A stretch of DNA of 34,786 bases, from positions 1 through 34,786 of the forward strand of contig NZ_JAQGLA010000078.1 in assembly GCF_027853915.1 (NCBI RefSeq), read 5' to 3'. Each line of letters starts with the position of its first letter. Positions within the stretch are counted from its first letter, which is position 1. The DNA is from Saccharopolyspora oryzae (GTDB lineage Bacteria; Actinomycetota; Actinomycetes; Mycobacteriales; Pseudonocardiaceae). Shown one piece after another: positions 14,719 to 23,421 of the stretch. Under the pieces are notes generated by a model, which worked only from the letters and a program-made list of their open reading frames with translations, was not told the DNA's origin and did no database searches. A program made the position numbers and the translations under genes.

Positions 14719-15626
14719 TTTGTTCTCAACCCTTCCGTCGCCAGCAGGGCCGCCCCAAGGCAGCCCGCGGTGTCGCCGAGTTCGGCCAGTTCCAGGTGCG
14801 GGCGGCGGTGGTAGGCCGCCAGCATCGCGTCGAGCCGCTCCCGCAGCGGCTCGGTGAGCAGGGCACCGGCTTGCGCGAACCCGCCGCCGAGCACGATGCA
14901 CTCGGGCGCGGCGACCGTCACCAGCACCAGCAGGCCCTTGGCGAGCGCGTCGACCGCTTCCGCCCACACAGCTTGCGCGTCCGGGTCGCCCGCGCGCACG
15001 GCCGCGGCCACTTCGGCGCTGGTGCGCTCCGCGCCGGTGCGCGCCAGGTAGCGGCGGGCCACGGCCGCGGAGGAGGCCAGCGCTTCGACGCAGCCGGTGC
15101 GCCCGCAGCCGCACGGCTCGCCGTGGCCGATGTCGACGTGCCCGATCTCGCCCGCGAACCCGCCGCCGGCGTAGAGCTGCCCGTCGAACAGCAGCGCCGC
15201 GGCGATGCCGGTGCCGATCGGCAGCACCACCACGTCGCGCATGCCGCGCGCTGCGCCCAGGCGCGCCTCGGCGAGCCCGCCCGCGCGCACGTCGTGGCCC
15301 AAGCTGACCGGCAGGTCGATGCGCTCGGCGAGCATGTCGCGCAGCGGGGCGTCGCTCCAGCCGAGGTTCGCCGAGTACACGCCGATGCCGCGGGCCTCGT
15401 CGACCGCGCCCGGCACCACGACGCCGGCCGCGTCGACCTGCGCGTCCACGCGCAGCTCGGCGACCAGTCCGGCCACGGCGTCCACCACCAGCCGGGCGGT
15501 GTCCTCGCCGCGGGGGGTTGGCCGCCGCAGCCAGCGCAGCGGTTCGGCCCGGTCGGGGCCGACGGCGACCAGCGCGGCCTTCATCTCGGTTCCGCCGACG
15601 TCGACGGCGATGGCTTGTGCGGGCAC
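14715..15626 (-). CDS. nagK: ROK-family sugar kinase, probable N-acetylglucosamine kinase
   Basis: This 303-residue ROK kinase would make GlcNAc-6-P from GlcNAc for NagA. It has the N-terminal ATP motif 'AIAVDVGGTEMKAALV', 'GVVVPGAVDEARGIGVYSANLGW', the catalytic-loop 'LGHDVRAGGLAEARLGAARG', the 'GIGTGIAAAL'-type motif, and the ROK zinc site 'HGEPCGCGRTGCVEAL'. Assignment to GlcNAc rests on the 4-base overlap with nagA and the DasR-like site; glucose or another hexose is possible. I use GTG 15626, which has GGAGG 8 bases upstream; a GTG at 15644 lies before that ribosome site. Confidence 0.85.
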   Translation of the reverse strand: MPAQAIAVDVGGTEMKAALVAVGPDRAEPLRWLRRPTPRGEDTARLVVDAVAGLVAELRVDAQVDAAGVVVPGAVDEARGIGVYSANLGWSDAPLRDMLAERIDLPVSLGHDVRAGGLAEARLGAARGMRDVVVLPIGTGIAAALLFDGQLYAGGGFAGEIGHVDIGHGEPCGCGRTGCVEALASSAAVARRYLARTGAERTSAEVAAAVRAGDPDAQAVWAEAVDALAKGLLVLVTVAAPECIVLGGGFAQAGALLTEPLRERLDAMLAAYHRRPHLELAELGDTAGCLGAALLATEGLRTK

Positions 15627-15653
15627 CCGACGATCCTCCGCCACCGAACACCT

Positions 15654-15669
15654 ATTGGTCTACACCAAA
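15654..15669. promoter_or_regulatory. dre-like DasR operator upstream of the nagK-nagA operon
   Basis: ATTGGTCTACACCAAA matches the Streptomyces DasR responsive element ACTGGTCTAGACCAGT at 12 of 16 positions, and its TTGGTCTACACCAA core is a near-perfect dyad. A looser symmetry (CACCT....AGGTG) extends over 15649-15675. It lies 28 bases upstream of the kinase start. DasR is released by glucosamine-6-P, the product of this operon, so substrate induction is expected. dasR is not in the window. Confidence 0.75.
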
Positions 15670-15711
15670 CAGGTGTGTTGTTCGCCGGAGGTTTTCGCGG
15701 ACTTCCCGGGC

Positions 15712-16284
15712 TCAACCGCCCATCAGCTTCTGCAGGGCGTCCAGCGCGCGGCTCGCGGTGGACTTCACGGTGCCCTTCGAAACCCCGGTGGCCTCGGCGA
15801 TCTCCGCCTCGGACAGGTTGCCGTAGTAGCGCAGCACCAGGACCTCCCGCTGCCGCCGCGGCAGCTTGGCGAGGGAGGCCACCACGGCCTGGTGCTCGGC
15901 GGTCAGCATCGCCAGCGACTCCGCGGACCGGGCGTCGGCCTGGTGCGGCGGCTGGTACTCGCGGGCCGTCTTGCGGCGGCGCAGCACCGAACGGCTGCCG
16001 TTGACCACCGCGGTCCGCAGGTAGCCGATCGCCGCCCGGGCGTCGCGCAGCCCCGACCAGTTGCGGTACAGCCCGGTGAACGCCTCCTGCACGACGTCCT
16101 CGGCCGTCGCCGGATCGTCGACCAGCAGGATGGCCAACCGGACCATCCGCATGCGCTGCTGCTTGTAGAGGTCTTCCAGGGTCAACGGGGGGCCGGAGGC
16201 GTCGATCGCCGCGCTGTCCAGAGTGCGCAGGTGACCGAGGGTCTGCTCGACGCTCCGCTCGGCTCCGCGTGAATCACCGGCCAT
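15712..16284 (-). CDS. ECF RNA polymerase sigma factor (SigE-like family)
   Basis: This 190-residue sigma-70 family protein has only regions 2 and 4. Region 2 is 'LYKQQRMRMVRLAILLVDDPATAEDVVQEAFTGLYRNWSGLRD', with the conserved D..QE.F core. Region 4 is 'LPRRQREVLVLRYYGNLSEAEIAEATGVSKGTVKSTASRALDALQKLM', a full helix-turn-helix. The ATG at 16284 is chosen over a longer frame because TAACTT (minus strand 16298-16293) ends 8 bases upstream, implying a leaderless transcript. There is no adjacent anti-sigma gene: the next gene downstream is the nagK operon after 85 bases, upstream is a divergent YciI gene. Its signal and regulon are unknown. Confidence 0.9.
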   Translation of the reverse strand: MAGDSRGAERSVEQTLGHLRTLDSAAIDASGPPLTLEDLYKQQRMRMVRLAILLVDDPATAEDVVQEAFTGLYRNWSGLRDARAAIGYLRTAVVNGSRSVLRRRKTAREYQPPHQADARSAESLAMLTAEHQAVVASLAKLPRRQREVLVLRYYGNLSEAEIAEATGVSKGTVKSTASRALDALQKLMGG

Positions 16285-16375
16285 GATCGAACAAGTTACC
16301 GGTTGTCCCCCGGTCGGTGTGCTGCGGCCGGGTAGCGTCCGCATCGATCGGGTTCGGAAAGAGGAGGTTTCGGAG

Positions 16376-16654
16376 ATGGCGAAGTTCGTGGTCGGTCTCG
16401 TCTACGGCGAGGACGAGGAGCACCGCCTGCAGGTCCGCCCGGCGCACCGCGAGTACAGCCGCGGGCTGGCCGAGCGCGGGGTGCTGCTCGCCGGAGGGCC
16501 GTTCGCCGACGGCAAGGGCGCGCAGCTCGTCTACGAGGCGGCCGGCCCCGACGAGCTGAAGTCGATCCTGGACGCGGACCCGTACACCGAGGCCGGGGTG
16601 ATCGCCGAGACGACCATCCGGGAGTGGGACGTCGTCGTCGGCGCTTGGCTGTAG
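16376..16654 (+). CDS. YciI-like family protein
   Basis: This 92-residue protein has the YciI ferredoxin-like fold: 'MAKFVVGLVYGEDEEHRLQVRPAHREYSRGLAERGVLLAGGPFADGKGAQLVYEA' with the HxxY/S and 'GGPF' segments, then 'DPYTEAGVIAETTIREWDVVVG', where the DPY motif and tail are typical. YciI relatives include dehydrochlorinases, but most have no known role. The ATG at 16376 follows a strong GAGGAGG. A TAGCGT hexamer at 16332-16337 is a candidate -10. It is divergent from the ECF sigma gene. Confidence 0.88.
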   Translation: MAKFVVGLVYGEDEEHRLQVRPAHREYSRGLAERGVLLAGGPFADGKGAQLVYEAAGPDELKSILDADPYTEAGVIAETTIREWDVVVGAWL

Positions 16655-16684
16655 TGCGCGAAAGCCCAGCGTGTGAGGATGTAC

Positions 16685-16712
16685 ACAGGATTCGTGCTGT
16701 TCTGAATCCTGT
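16685..16712. promoter_or_regulatory. Dyad between YciI and fba
   Basis: ACAGGATTC (16685-16693) and GAATCCTGT (16704-16712) are perfect 9-bp arms around a 10-base centre, 30 bases after the YciI stop and 95 bases before the likely fba -10 (TAGGAT, 16807-16812). It could be the YciI terminator or an operator. It is less GC-rich than the other hairpins here. The rest of the 210-base gap holds only the fba promoter and ribosome site. Confidence 0.45.
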
Positions 16713-16864
16713 CACCGACTTTCCAAAACGCCCTCGATTCGGGCACTGTGACGCCGAAAGTGTGGCTCCGAGCTGACAGGGCCCGCTGGCGGCGGGCCGC
16801 GGCTCGTAGGATGCTGCGCAACTCCCCGTCACCAAGACCAAACTCCATGCGAGGAGGACGACCG

Positions 16865-17899
<1,035 letters not shown>

Positions 17900-17925
17900 C
17901 CCAGGTCACCCCAGGCGGTGATGCA

Positions 17926-17963
17926 ACGACGGCCCGTTCGCCCGGTGGCGGACGGGCCGTCGT
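17926..17963 (+). terminator. Hairpin terminator after fba
   Basis: ACGACGGCCCGTTCGCC (17926-17942) pairs with GGCGGACGGGCCGTCGT (17947-17963), 16 of 17 positions with a 4-base loop. It lies 27 bases after the fba stop and just before the DUF3151 start. Confidence 0.85.
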
Positions 17964-17985
17964 CGTACCTGACAGGATTGGGCTC

Positions 17986-18396
17986 ATGACGAGGAACTTG
18001 TTGGAACCGCCGGAGACCCTGCTGCCGGAGAACGCGGCCGCGCAGGCCGAGCTCAGCGCAGGCACCGACCCGACCGTGGTCGCCGCGCACCACCCGAGCT
18101 TCAGCGCCGCGTGGGCCGCGCTGGCCGAGGGCGCGCTGGAATCCGGGCAGAACATCGCCGCGTACGCCTACGCGCGCACCGGTTACCACCGCGGGCTGGA
18201 CGCGCTGCGGAAGGCGGGCTGGAAGGGCTTCGGACCGGTTCCGTGGCGGCACGAGCCGAACCAGGGCGTGCTGCGGTCCATCGGTGCGCTGGCGAAGGCG
18301 GCCCAGTCGATCGGCGAGGACGAGGAGTTCGACCGCTGCCGCCAGCTGCTGGAGGACAGCGACCCGGCGTCCCTCGAGGCCCTAGGCCTGGCCTGA
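17986..18396 (+). CDS. DUF3151 family protein
   Basis: This 136-residue, mainly helical cytosolic protein resembles the actinobacteria-specific DUF3151 family. The family phrase runs 'NLLEPPETLLPE', then 'HPSFSAAWAALAEGAL' and 'AYAYARTGYHRGLDALRKAGWKGFGPVPW', then 'EPNQGVLRSIGALAKAAQSIGE'. Function is unknown. Proximity to fba matches mycobacteria (Rv0360c near fba, from memory). The ATG at 17986 has CAGGAT exactly 7 bases upstream and no clear Shine-Dalgarno, so it is probably leaderless with its own promoter behind the fba terminator. Confidence 0.85.
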   Translation: MTRNLLEPPETLLPENAAAQAELSAGTDPTVVAAHHPSFSAAWAALAEGALESGQNIAAYAYARTGYHRGLDALRKAGWKGFGPVPWRHEPNQGVLRSIGALAKAAQSIGEDEEFDRCRQLLEDSDPASLEALGLA

Positions 18397-18420
18397 TTCA
18401 GCCCGGAGTGCGACTCCGCG

Positions 18421-18468
18421 CCGCAAATTCCATTGAAATCGGACGTTCGATTTCAATGGAATTTGCGG
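18421..18468. repeat. Type B palindrome, flipped-core copy
   Basis: Arms CCGCAAATTCCATTGAAATCG (18421-18441) and its exact complement (18448-18468) give a 21-bp perfect stem around a 6-base centre (gacgtt). The inner decamer is TTCCATTGAA, the reverse complement of the TTCAATGGAA used at 9563 and 13306. It begins 24 bases after the DUF3151 stop. Confidence 0.95.
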
Positions 18469-18542
18469 ATCGCTGCGGGGTCCGGTGAGGATCACTGCCG
18501 GATCGCTCGGATCGCGGGGCGATCTGTCGGACAATGTCCTGT

Positions 18543-19631
18543 GTGCACCGACTGCGCGAGGAACTGACCCGACGACTGCGCCGACTCCTGCGCACCGGCG
18601 TGCCCATCGTGCAGTGCGCCGTCGCGGCCGGGCTCGCCTGGTTCCTGGCGAAGAACGTGTTCGGGCACGTCACCCCGTTCTTCGCGCCGGTCGCGGCCGT
18701 CATCTCGCTCGGTGTCACGCTGGGGCAGCGGATGCGGCGCGCGCTGGAGCTTGTCGTCGGCGTGACCATCGGGATCGGCGTCGGCGACGTGCTGATCTCG
18801 CTGATCGGCACCGGCACCTGGCAGATCGCGCTCGTCGTCGCGCTGGCCATGAGCACCGCCGTGCTGCTGGACAGCGGTGTGGTGATCGTGCTGCAGGCGG
18901 CGTCGTCATCGGTGCTGGTGGCGACGCTGCTGCCGCCTGCGACCGCGGGCGGGCTGACCCGCATGGTCGACGCGGTGATCGGCGGTCTGGTCGGTTTCGT
19001 GGTCGCCTCCCTGCTGCCAGCCAATCCGCTCGCCGTGGCTCACCGCAACGGGCGGCTGGTGCTCGGCGCGCTGGCCGATGCGCTGCGCGGCGTCGCCGGG
19101 GCGGTGGCGCGGCAGGATCCCGACATGGCCAGCGATGTGCTCGCGAACGCCCGCAAGAGCCAGAAGCACGTCGAGGAGTTCCGCACCGCGCTGGACGCCG
19201 GTCATGAGATCGCCAAGTTCGCGCCGATCCGGTGGCGGCGGCGCGGCGACCTCGAGCGCTACGACACCGCGGCCACGCCCATCGACCGAGCGCTGCGCAA
19301 CACCCGTGTGCTCGCGCGGCGAGCGCTGTCCGCGCTGCGCGACGGCGAGCCCGTGCCGCGCCCGCTCCCGGGCCTGCTGGAGGAGTTGGCGGGCGCAGTC
19401 GTGCTGCTGCGCGACGAGCTGGCCAGCGGGGTCGACCCGCTGCAGACCCGCGAAGCGGCCCGTTCGGTGGCGAAGAAGTCCACTGTGGAACTGCTGGGGG
19501 AGGGCGACTTCTCGATGCAGGTGGTCGTCATGCAGGTCCGCTCGATCGCGGTCGACCTGCTGCAGGCGACCGGGCTCAGCCGCAACGAAGCCATCTCCGC
19601 CCTGCCGCCGCTCTACCCCGACGGCCACTGA
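18543..19631 (+). CDS. FUSC/aromatic-acid-exporter-type membrane protein
   Basis: This 362-residue protein has an N-terminal membrane block of about 5-6 hydrophobic segments (~20-165): 'GVPIVQCAVAAGLAWFLAKNVFGHVTPFFAPVAAVISLGVTLGQRMRRALELVVGVTIGIGVGDVLI' is the FUSC/ArAE hallmark. A ~190-residue helical cytosolic tail follows, rich in Arg/Glu/Ala. Relatives export fusaric acid or aromatic acids or have unknown roles; the substrate here is not known. GTG 18543 is preferred because GACAAT (18530-18535) ends 7 bases before it; an in-frame ATG at 18534 overlaps that -10. It converges on the 85-residue gene with a 4-base gap. Confidence 0.85.
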   Translation: MHRLREELTRRLRRLLRTGVPIVQCAVAAGLAWFLAKNVFGHVTPFFAPVAAVISLGVTLGQRMRRALELVVGVTIGIGVGDVLISLIGTGTWQIALVVALAMSTAVLLDSGVVIVLQAASSSVLVATLLPPATAGGLTRMVDAVIGGLVGFVVASLLPANPLAVAHRNGRLVLGALADALRGVAGAVARQDPDMASDVLANARKSQKHVEEFRTALDAGHEIAKFAPIRWRRRGDLERYDTAATPIDRALRNTRVLARRALSALRDGEPVPRPLPGLLEELAGAVVLLRDELASGVDPLQTREAARSVAKKSTVELLGEGDFSMQVVVMQVRSIAVDLLQATGLSRNEAISALPPLYPDGH

Positions 19632-19635
19632 GGGG

Positions 19636-19893
19636 TCAGGGCCGGTTCAGGACCGCGGCCAGGGCGTTGTGCAGGGCCTCGTGGTCGCGCGGGTCGTGCA
19701 GCCGGCAGTCCGCCGCGGACAGCCGGTACCACTCGTCGGCCCCGGCGTAGCGGATCCACACCTCGACCGCGCCGTCGGCGCAGGTGGTGGCCAGTTCCAG
19801 GTCCCCGGTGATGACCCCGACCTCGTCGGTCATCACCCCGCCCGGCGGTGCGGCGATGGACGAGCGCAGTTCGGCTCCGGTGTCCTCGGGCAT
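19636..19893 (-). CDS. Small hypothetical protein (85 aa)
   Basis: I do not recognise this family. It is a soluble, acidic 85-residue protein ('MPEDTGAELRSSIAAPPGGVMTDEVGVITGDLELATTCADG'), then 'VEVWIRYAGADEWYRL' and a C-terminal helix 'DHEALHNALAAVLNRP'. ATG 19893 has GAGGAGGG just upstream. It starts 12 bases after the stop of the winged-helix regulator gene, so the two are probably cotranscribed. Codon use and the ribosome site support a real gene. Confidence 0.6.
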   Translation of the reverse strand: MPEDTGAELRSSIAAPPGGVMTDEVGVITGDLELATTCADGAVEVWIRYAGADEWYRLSAADCRLHDPRDHEALHNALAAVLNRP

Positions 19894-19905
19894 CGGCCCT
19901 CCTCG

Positions 19906-20220
19906 TCACGACCTCTTGGTGGGGTCGATGATCGCCTCGAGCGCCGCGAGGTGCGACTCGTAGGCGCGGCGTCCGACGGGCGTGATCTCCAGCCAGGTGC
20001 GCGGGCGGCCGTTGACCGAACCCTTGCGCACCGCGACGTACCCGGACCGTTCCAGCTTGGTGATGTGCTTGGACAGGCAGGAGTCGGTGATCTCGACGGT
20101 GTCGCGCACGTGCCGGAACTCCGGTCCGTCGATCGCGATCAACTCCGCGAGGATCGAGAGCCGGACCGGTGAGTTGATCAGGGTGTCCAGCCCGTGCCGG
20201 GGGTGCTCGCCCCGCTTCAC
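19906..20220 (-). CDS. Winged-helix transcriptional regulator (ArsR/MarR-like, HTH_34-type)
   Basis: This 104-residue single-domain regulator starts 'VKRGEHPRHGLDTLINSPVRLSILAELIAIDGPEFRHVRDTVEITDSCLSKHITKLERSGYVAVRKGSVNGRPRTWLEITPVGRRAYESHLAALEAI'. The recognition helix is 'TDSCLSKHITKLE', followed by the beta-wing 'YVAVRKG...RTWLEIT'. The open frame upstream has no convincing start, so I use GTG 20220. That GTG overlaps (GTGA) the stop of a 14-codon reading frame that begins right after a good promoter (see 20217-20261). Its target is unknown; the 85-residue gene follows directly. Confidence 0.8.
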   Translation of the reverse strand: MKRGEHPRHGLDTLINSPVRLSILAELIAIDGPEFRHVRDTVEITDSCLSKHITKLERSGYVAVRKGSVNGRPRTWLEITPVGRRAYESHLAALEAIIDPTKRS

Positions 20221-20261
20221 CCGGGCCGGCTTTCGGTCGCGCAGATCTCGATCTTGGTCAT
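20217..20261 (-). CDS. Possible 14-residue leader peptide coupled to the regulator
   Basis: ATG 20261 opens MTKIEICATESRPG, whose TGA (20219-20217) overlaps the regulator's GTG (20220) as GTGA. A TTGACA/CGAGAT promoter with 17-bp spacing places its -10 exactly 7 bases before this ATG, so ribosomes on a leaderless mRNA would start here and reinitiate at the regulator GTG. The alternative is a single-base error that split one start region. Confidence 0.45.
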   Translation of the reverse strand: MTKIEICATESRPG

Positions 20262-20268
20262 CACCGCA

Positions 20269-20297
20269 ATCTCGCAACCGCGTTCCGCCCCTGTCAA
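20269..20297 (-). promoter_or_regulatory. Promoter of the winged-helix regulator
   Basis: On the minus strand TTGACA (20297-20292) is a perfect -35. After 17 bases comes CGAGAT (20274-20269) as -10, followed 7 bases later by an ATG at 20261. It is the best sigma-70 type -35 in the window. Confidence 0.65.
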
Positions 20298-20313
20298 GGG
20301 AAAGTGGGGCAGA

Positions 20314-20347
20314 CGAACGGCGCCCGCCGGGCAGCGGGCGCCGTTCG
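20314..20347 (-). terminator. Hairpin terminator after the HNH nuclease gene
   Basis: CGAACGGCGCCCGC (20314-20327) and GCGGGCGCCGTTCG (20334-20347) pair perfectly over 14 bp with a 6-base loop, 10 bases beyond the nuclease stop. Confidence 0.85.
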
Positions 20348-20357
20348 CAGCGACGGC

Positions 20358-20996
20358 TCAGCAGCCGTCGAGGGCCTTCTGCAGGGCCGACTTCTCCGCG
20401 TCGGTGATGGTCAGCTCGTACTTGTGCTTGGTGCCGACCCACATCGAGGCGTACTTGCAGTGGTAGTCGGCCTTCGGCGGCATCCACTTGTCCGGCGTCT
20501 GGTCGCCCTTGGCCTGGTTGACGTTGTCGGTGACCGCGATCAGCTGCGGGCCCTCCAGGTCGTTGGCGAAGGCCTGGCGCTGGTCCTGCGTCCACTGCGC
20601 CGCGCCGGAGCGCCACGCGGCGGCCAGCGGCACCACGTGGTCGATGTCCAAATCGGACGGTTGGGTCCAGGTTTCCCCGTCGTACTCGCTGTACCAGGAG
20701 CCGGAGGTCGGGTAGCAGTCCGAGCCGACCTGCACGTCCTTGCCGTCCCGCTTGAGCACCGATTCGCGGGTGTTGCAGCCGTCCGGGCCCTCGATCCAGT
20801 GCGGGAACTTCTCCCGGCTGTAGCCGTCCATCGAGCCCTCCGGCGCCACCTTGAGCTCGCCGAGTTCGGTCTTGGCCGTCGCCGGGTCCGGGATCCCCGG
20901 CGGTTCGGCGCTGGCCGGTGCGGCCAGGCCGAGGCCCAGTGCGGCCGCGAGCGGCAGGGCGGTCAGGGTCGCGCGCAACGATCGGTGGCCTGTCAT
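20358..20996 (-). CDS. Secreted HNH-type nuclease (DUF1524/GmrSD C-terminal-like)
   Basis: This 212-residue exported protein has a Sec signal peptide ('MTGHRSLRATLTALPLAAALGLGLAAPASA', cleavage near 30/31). The body has 'HWIEGPDGCNTRESVLKRDG', then the HNH core 'DLDIDHVVPLAAAW' (D119/H120), then 'ANDLEGPQLIAVTDNVNQAKGDQTPDKWMPP' with the conserved Asn residues, and 'YHCKYASMWVGTKHKYELT'. Four cysteines (74, 94, 180, 212) in an exported protein suggest two disulfides. It probably degrades extracellular nucleic acid for nutrients. The start ATG at 20996 has GGAGGA just upstream. It is a single-gene unit with its own terminator. Confidence 0.9.
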   Translation of the reverse strand: MTGHRSLRATLTALPLAAALGLGLAAPASAEPPGIPDPATAKTELGELKVAPEGSMDGYSREKFPHWIEGPDGCNTRESVLKRDGKDVQVGSDCYPTSGSWYSEYDGETWTQPSDLDIDHVVPLAAAWRSGAAQWTQDQRQAFANDLEGPQLIAVTDNVNQAKGDQTPDKWMPPKADYHCKYASMWVGTKHKYELTITDAEKSALQKALDGC

Positions 20997-21173
20997 GGCT
21001 TCCTCCGCGTGGGCGTCTCGCCGTTGTCGGTGTTCGACCATTGCCCACGCAGGTGGACGGATCAATGCCAGTGCGTGGCCAACTGGTGACTTGGCGTGAA
21101 ATCGCCACCGATCGTGGCATCTTCTGGTGAATTTCGCACCGATCTGCCAGCGGCCCTGACCCGACGGGGTGAT

Positions 21174-21875
21174 TCAGCGGGCGAATCGGAGGTCTTCCGT
21201 GTGCCGGTACCAGACCCACTTCTCGGCGGGGCGCGGATGCTTCATGCCGTCGTGCACGACCGTCGCGGACAGGAACGACGCCTGCACCGCGCGGCCCCGG
21301 GTGACCTCGCTGCGGCGGCGGAACAGACCGCGGCGAACTGTCGTGACCAGCAGTCCGTCCATCGCCGGGTCGAGCATCGCGTTCATCGGGTCCGGCGTGG
21401 ACTCCGGCAGCGGCGTGGCGTCGGGATCGGGCGAAATGGTGATGCTCAGCGCACTCCCGTCGAGCACCCGGTTGTCGTCGCAGTACACCTGGCCGGTGAT
21501 CGGCTCGATGGTCCCGGCGCCGAGCAGCACGCCGCCCGAGTCGTCGCGGATCAGCGCCGACGGGCGGGGCTCGGCGGTCAGCGCGCGCTCGAAGTCGCCG
21601 GCCCGCAGCCCCCACAGCTGAGCCGCCGGGGAGTCCTCGACCGGCACGTAGCCCACCACCAGGTCGGCCAGCCGGTTCTTGCGGAGCAGGCGCAGGACCA
21701 CCGAGGCGAAGTCGGCGTCGGTGCCGTGCACGACCAGGCGTTCTGAGGTTTCGGCGAGCAGCGGGTCCAGGTCCTGGCGGGTCGGCGTGACCGGCAGATC
21801 GAACCATTGCACACCGTCACCGGACGGACGCGCTGCGCGGTCAACGTTTCCGCAGGACAATGCGGTGGTACTCAC
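21174..21875 (-). CDS. Conserved hypothetical protein divergent from purA (Rv0358-like position)
   Basis: This 233-residue soluble protein is of unknown function: 'VQWFDLPVTPTRQDLDPLLAETSERLVVHGTDADFASVVLRLLRKNRLADLVVGYVPV', then 'ITISPDPDATPLPESTPDPMNAMLDPAMDGLLVTTVRRGLFRRRSEVTRGRAVQ', ending 'MKHPRPAEKWVWYRHTEDLRFAR'. It has no signal peptide, no membrane helix and no catalytic motif I recognise. Start GTG 21875 has AGGAG correctly spaced; a GTG nearer 'VQWFDLP' is an alternative. Its place divergent from purA equals that of Rv0358 in M. tuberculosis, which I recall as a similar-sized conserved protein; homology is inferred from position and size only. Confidence 0.75.
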   Translation of the reverse strand: MSTTALSCGNVDRAARPSGDGVQWFDLPVTPTRQDLDPLLAETSERLVVHGTDADFASVVLRLLRKNRLADLVVGYVPVEDSPAAQLWGLRAGDFERALTAEPRPSALIRDDSGGVLLGAGTIEPITGQVYCDDNRVLDGSALSITISPDPDATPLPESTPDPMNAMLDPAMDGLLVTTVRRGLFRRRSEVTRGRAVQASFLSATVVHDGMKHPRPAEKWVWYRHTEDLRFAR

Positions 21876-21983
21876 GTTTCGCTCCTGGTTTACCCTGATC
21901 GACCGGCATACCCCGTGGTGGGAACGGGCGAAGCGTGCGGTCACGCTGGCGACCACCCCGCCCAGTCCAGGTTGGAGTTTCAC

Positions 21984-23270
<1,287 letters not shown>

Positions 23271-23283
23271 TCTCAGTCCGACC

Positions 23284-23315
23284 AGGGGGACCCCGACCTC
23301 GATCGGGGTCCCCCT
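23284..23315 (+). terminator. Hairpin terminator after purA
   Basis: AGGGGGACCCCGA (23284-23296) and TCGGGGTCCCCCT (23303-23315) pair perfectly over 13 bp with a 6-base loop, 13 bases beyond the purA stop. Confidence 0.85.
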
Positions 23316-23330
23316 GTCGCGTCTCCGGAC

Positions 23331-23374
23331 GCAAATTCCATTGAAATCGGACGTCTGATTTCAATGGAATTTTG
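23331..23374. repeat. Type B palindrome, slightly decayed flipped-core copy
   Basis: AAATTCCATTGAAATC (23333-23348) and GATTTCAATGGAATTT (23357-23372) pair perfectly around GGACGTCT. The outer right edge is TTG where other copies have GCG, so the arm is two bases shorter than expected. It lies 60 bases after the purA stop, just behind its terminator, and 47 bases beyond the convergent antiporter stop. Confidence 0.92.
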
Positions 23375-23421
23375 ATCCTGGGCGGTGACTCGACTGCGCG
23401 ACCGGCGCCGCTGCTGATCGC

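Noticed and set aside
15712..16284. Anti-sigma factor for the first ECF sigma gene
   Set aside because: Neighbours are the nagK operon, 85 bases downstream, and a divergent YciI gene; neither has anti-sigma features.
20358..20996. Part of a GmrSD-type restriction or phage-defence system
   Set aside because: Only the HNH/DUF1524-like domain is present; the protein has a signal peptide and disulfide-type cysteines, and no defence gene is near, so a secreted nutritional nuclease is more likely.
21097..21173. A small gene or RNA in the gap between the nuclease and the purA-neighbour gene
   Set aside because: No ribosome site with a coding-like frame, and no strong hairpin or conserved RNA motif is visible.
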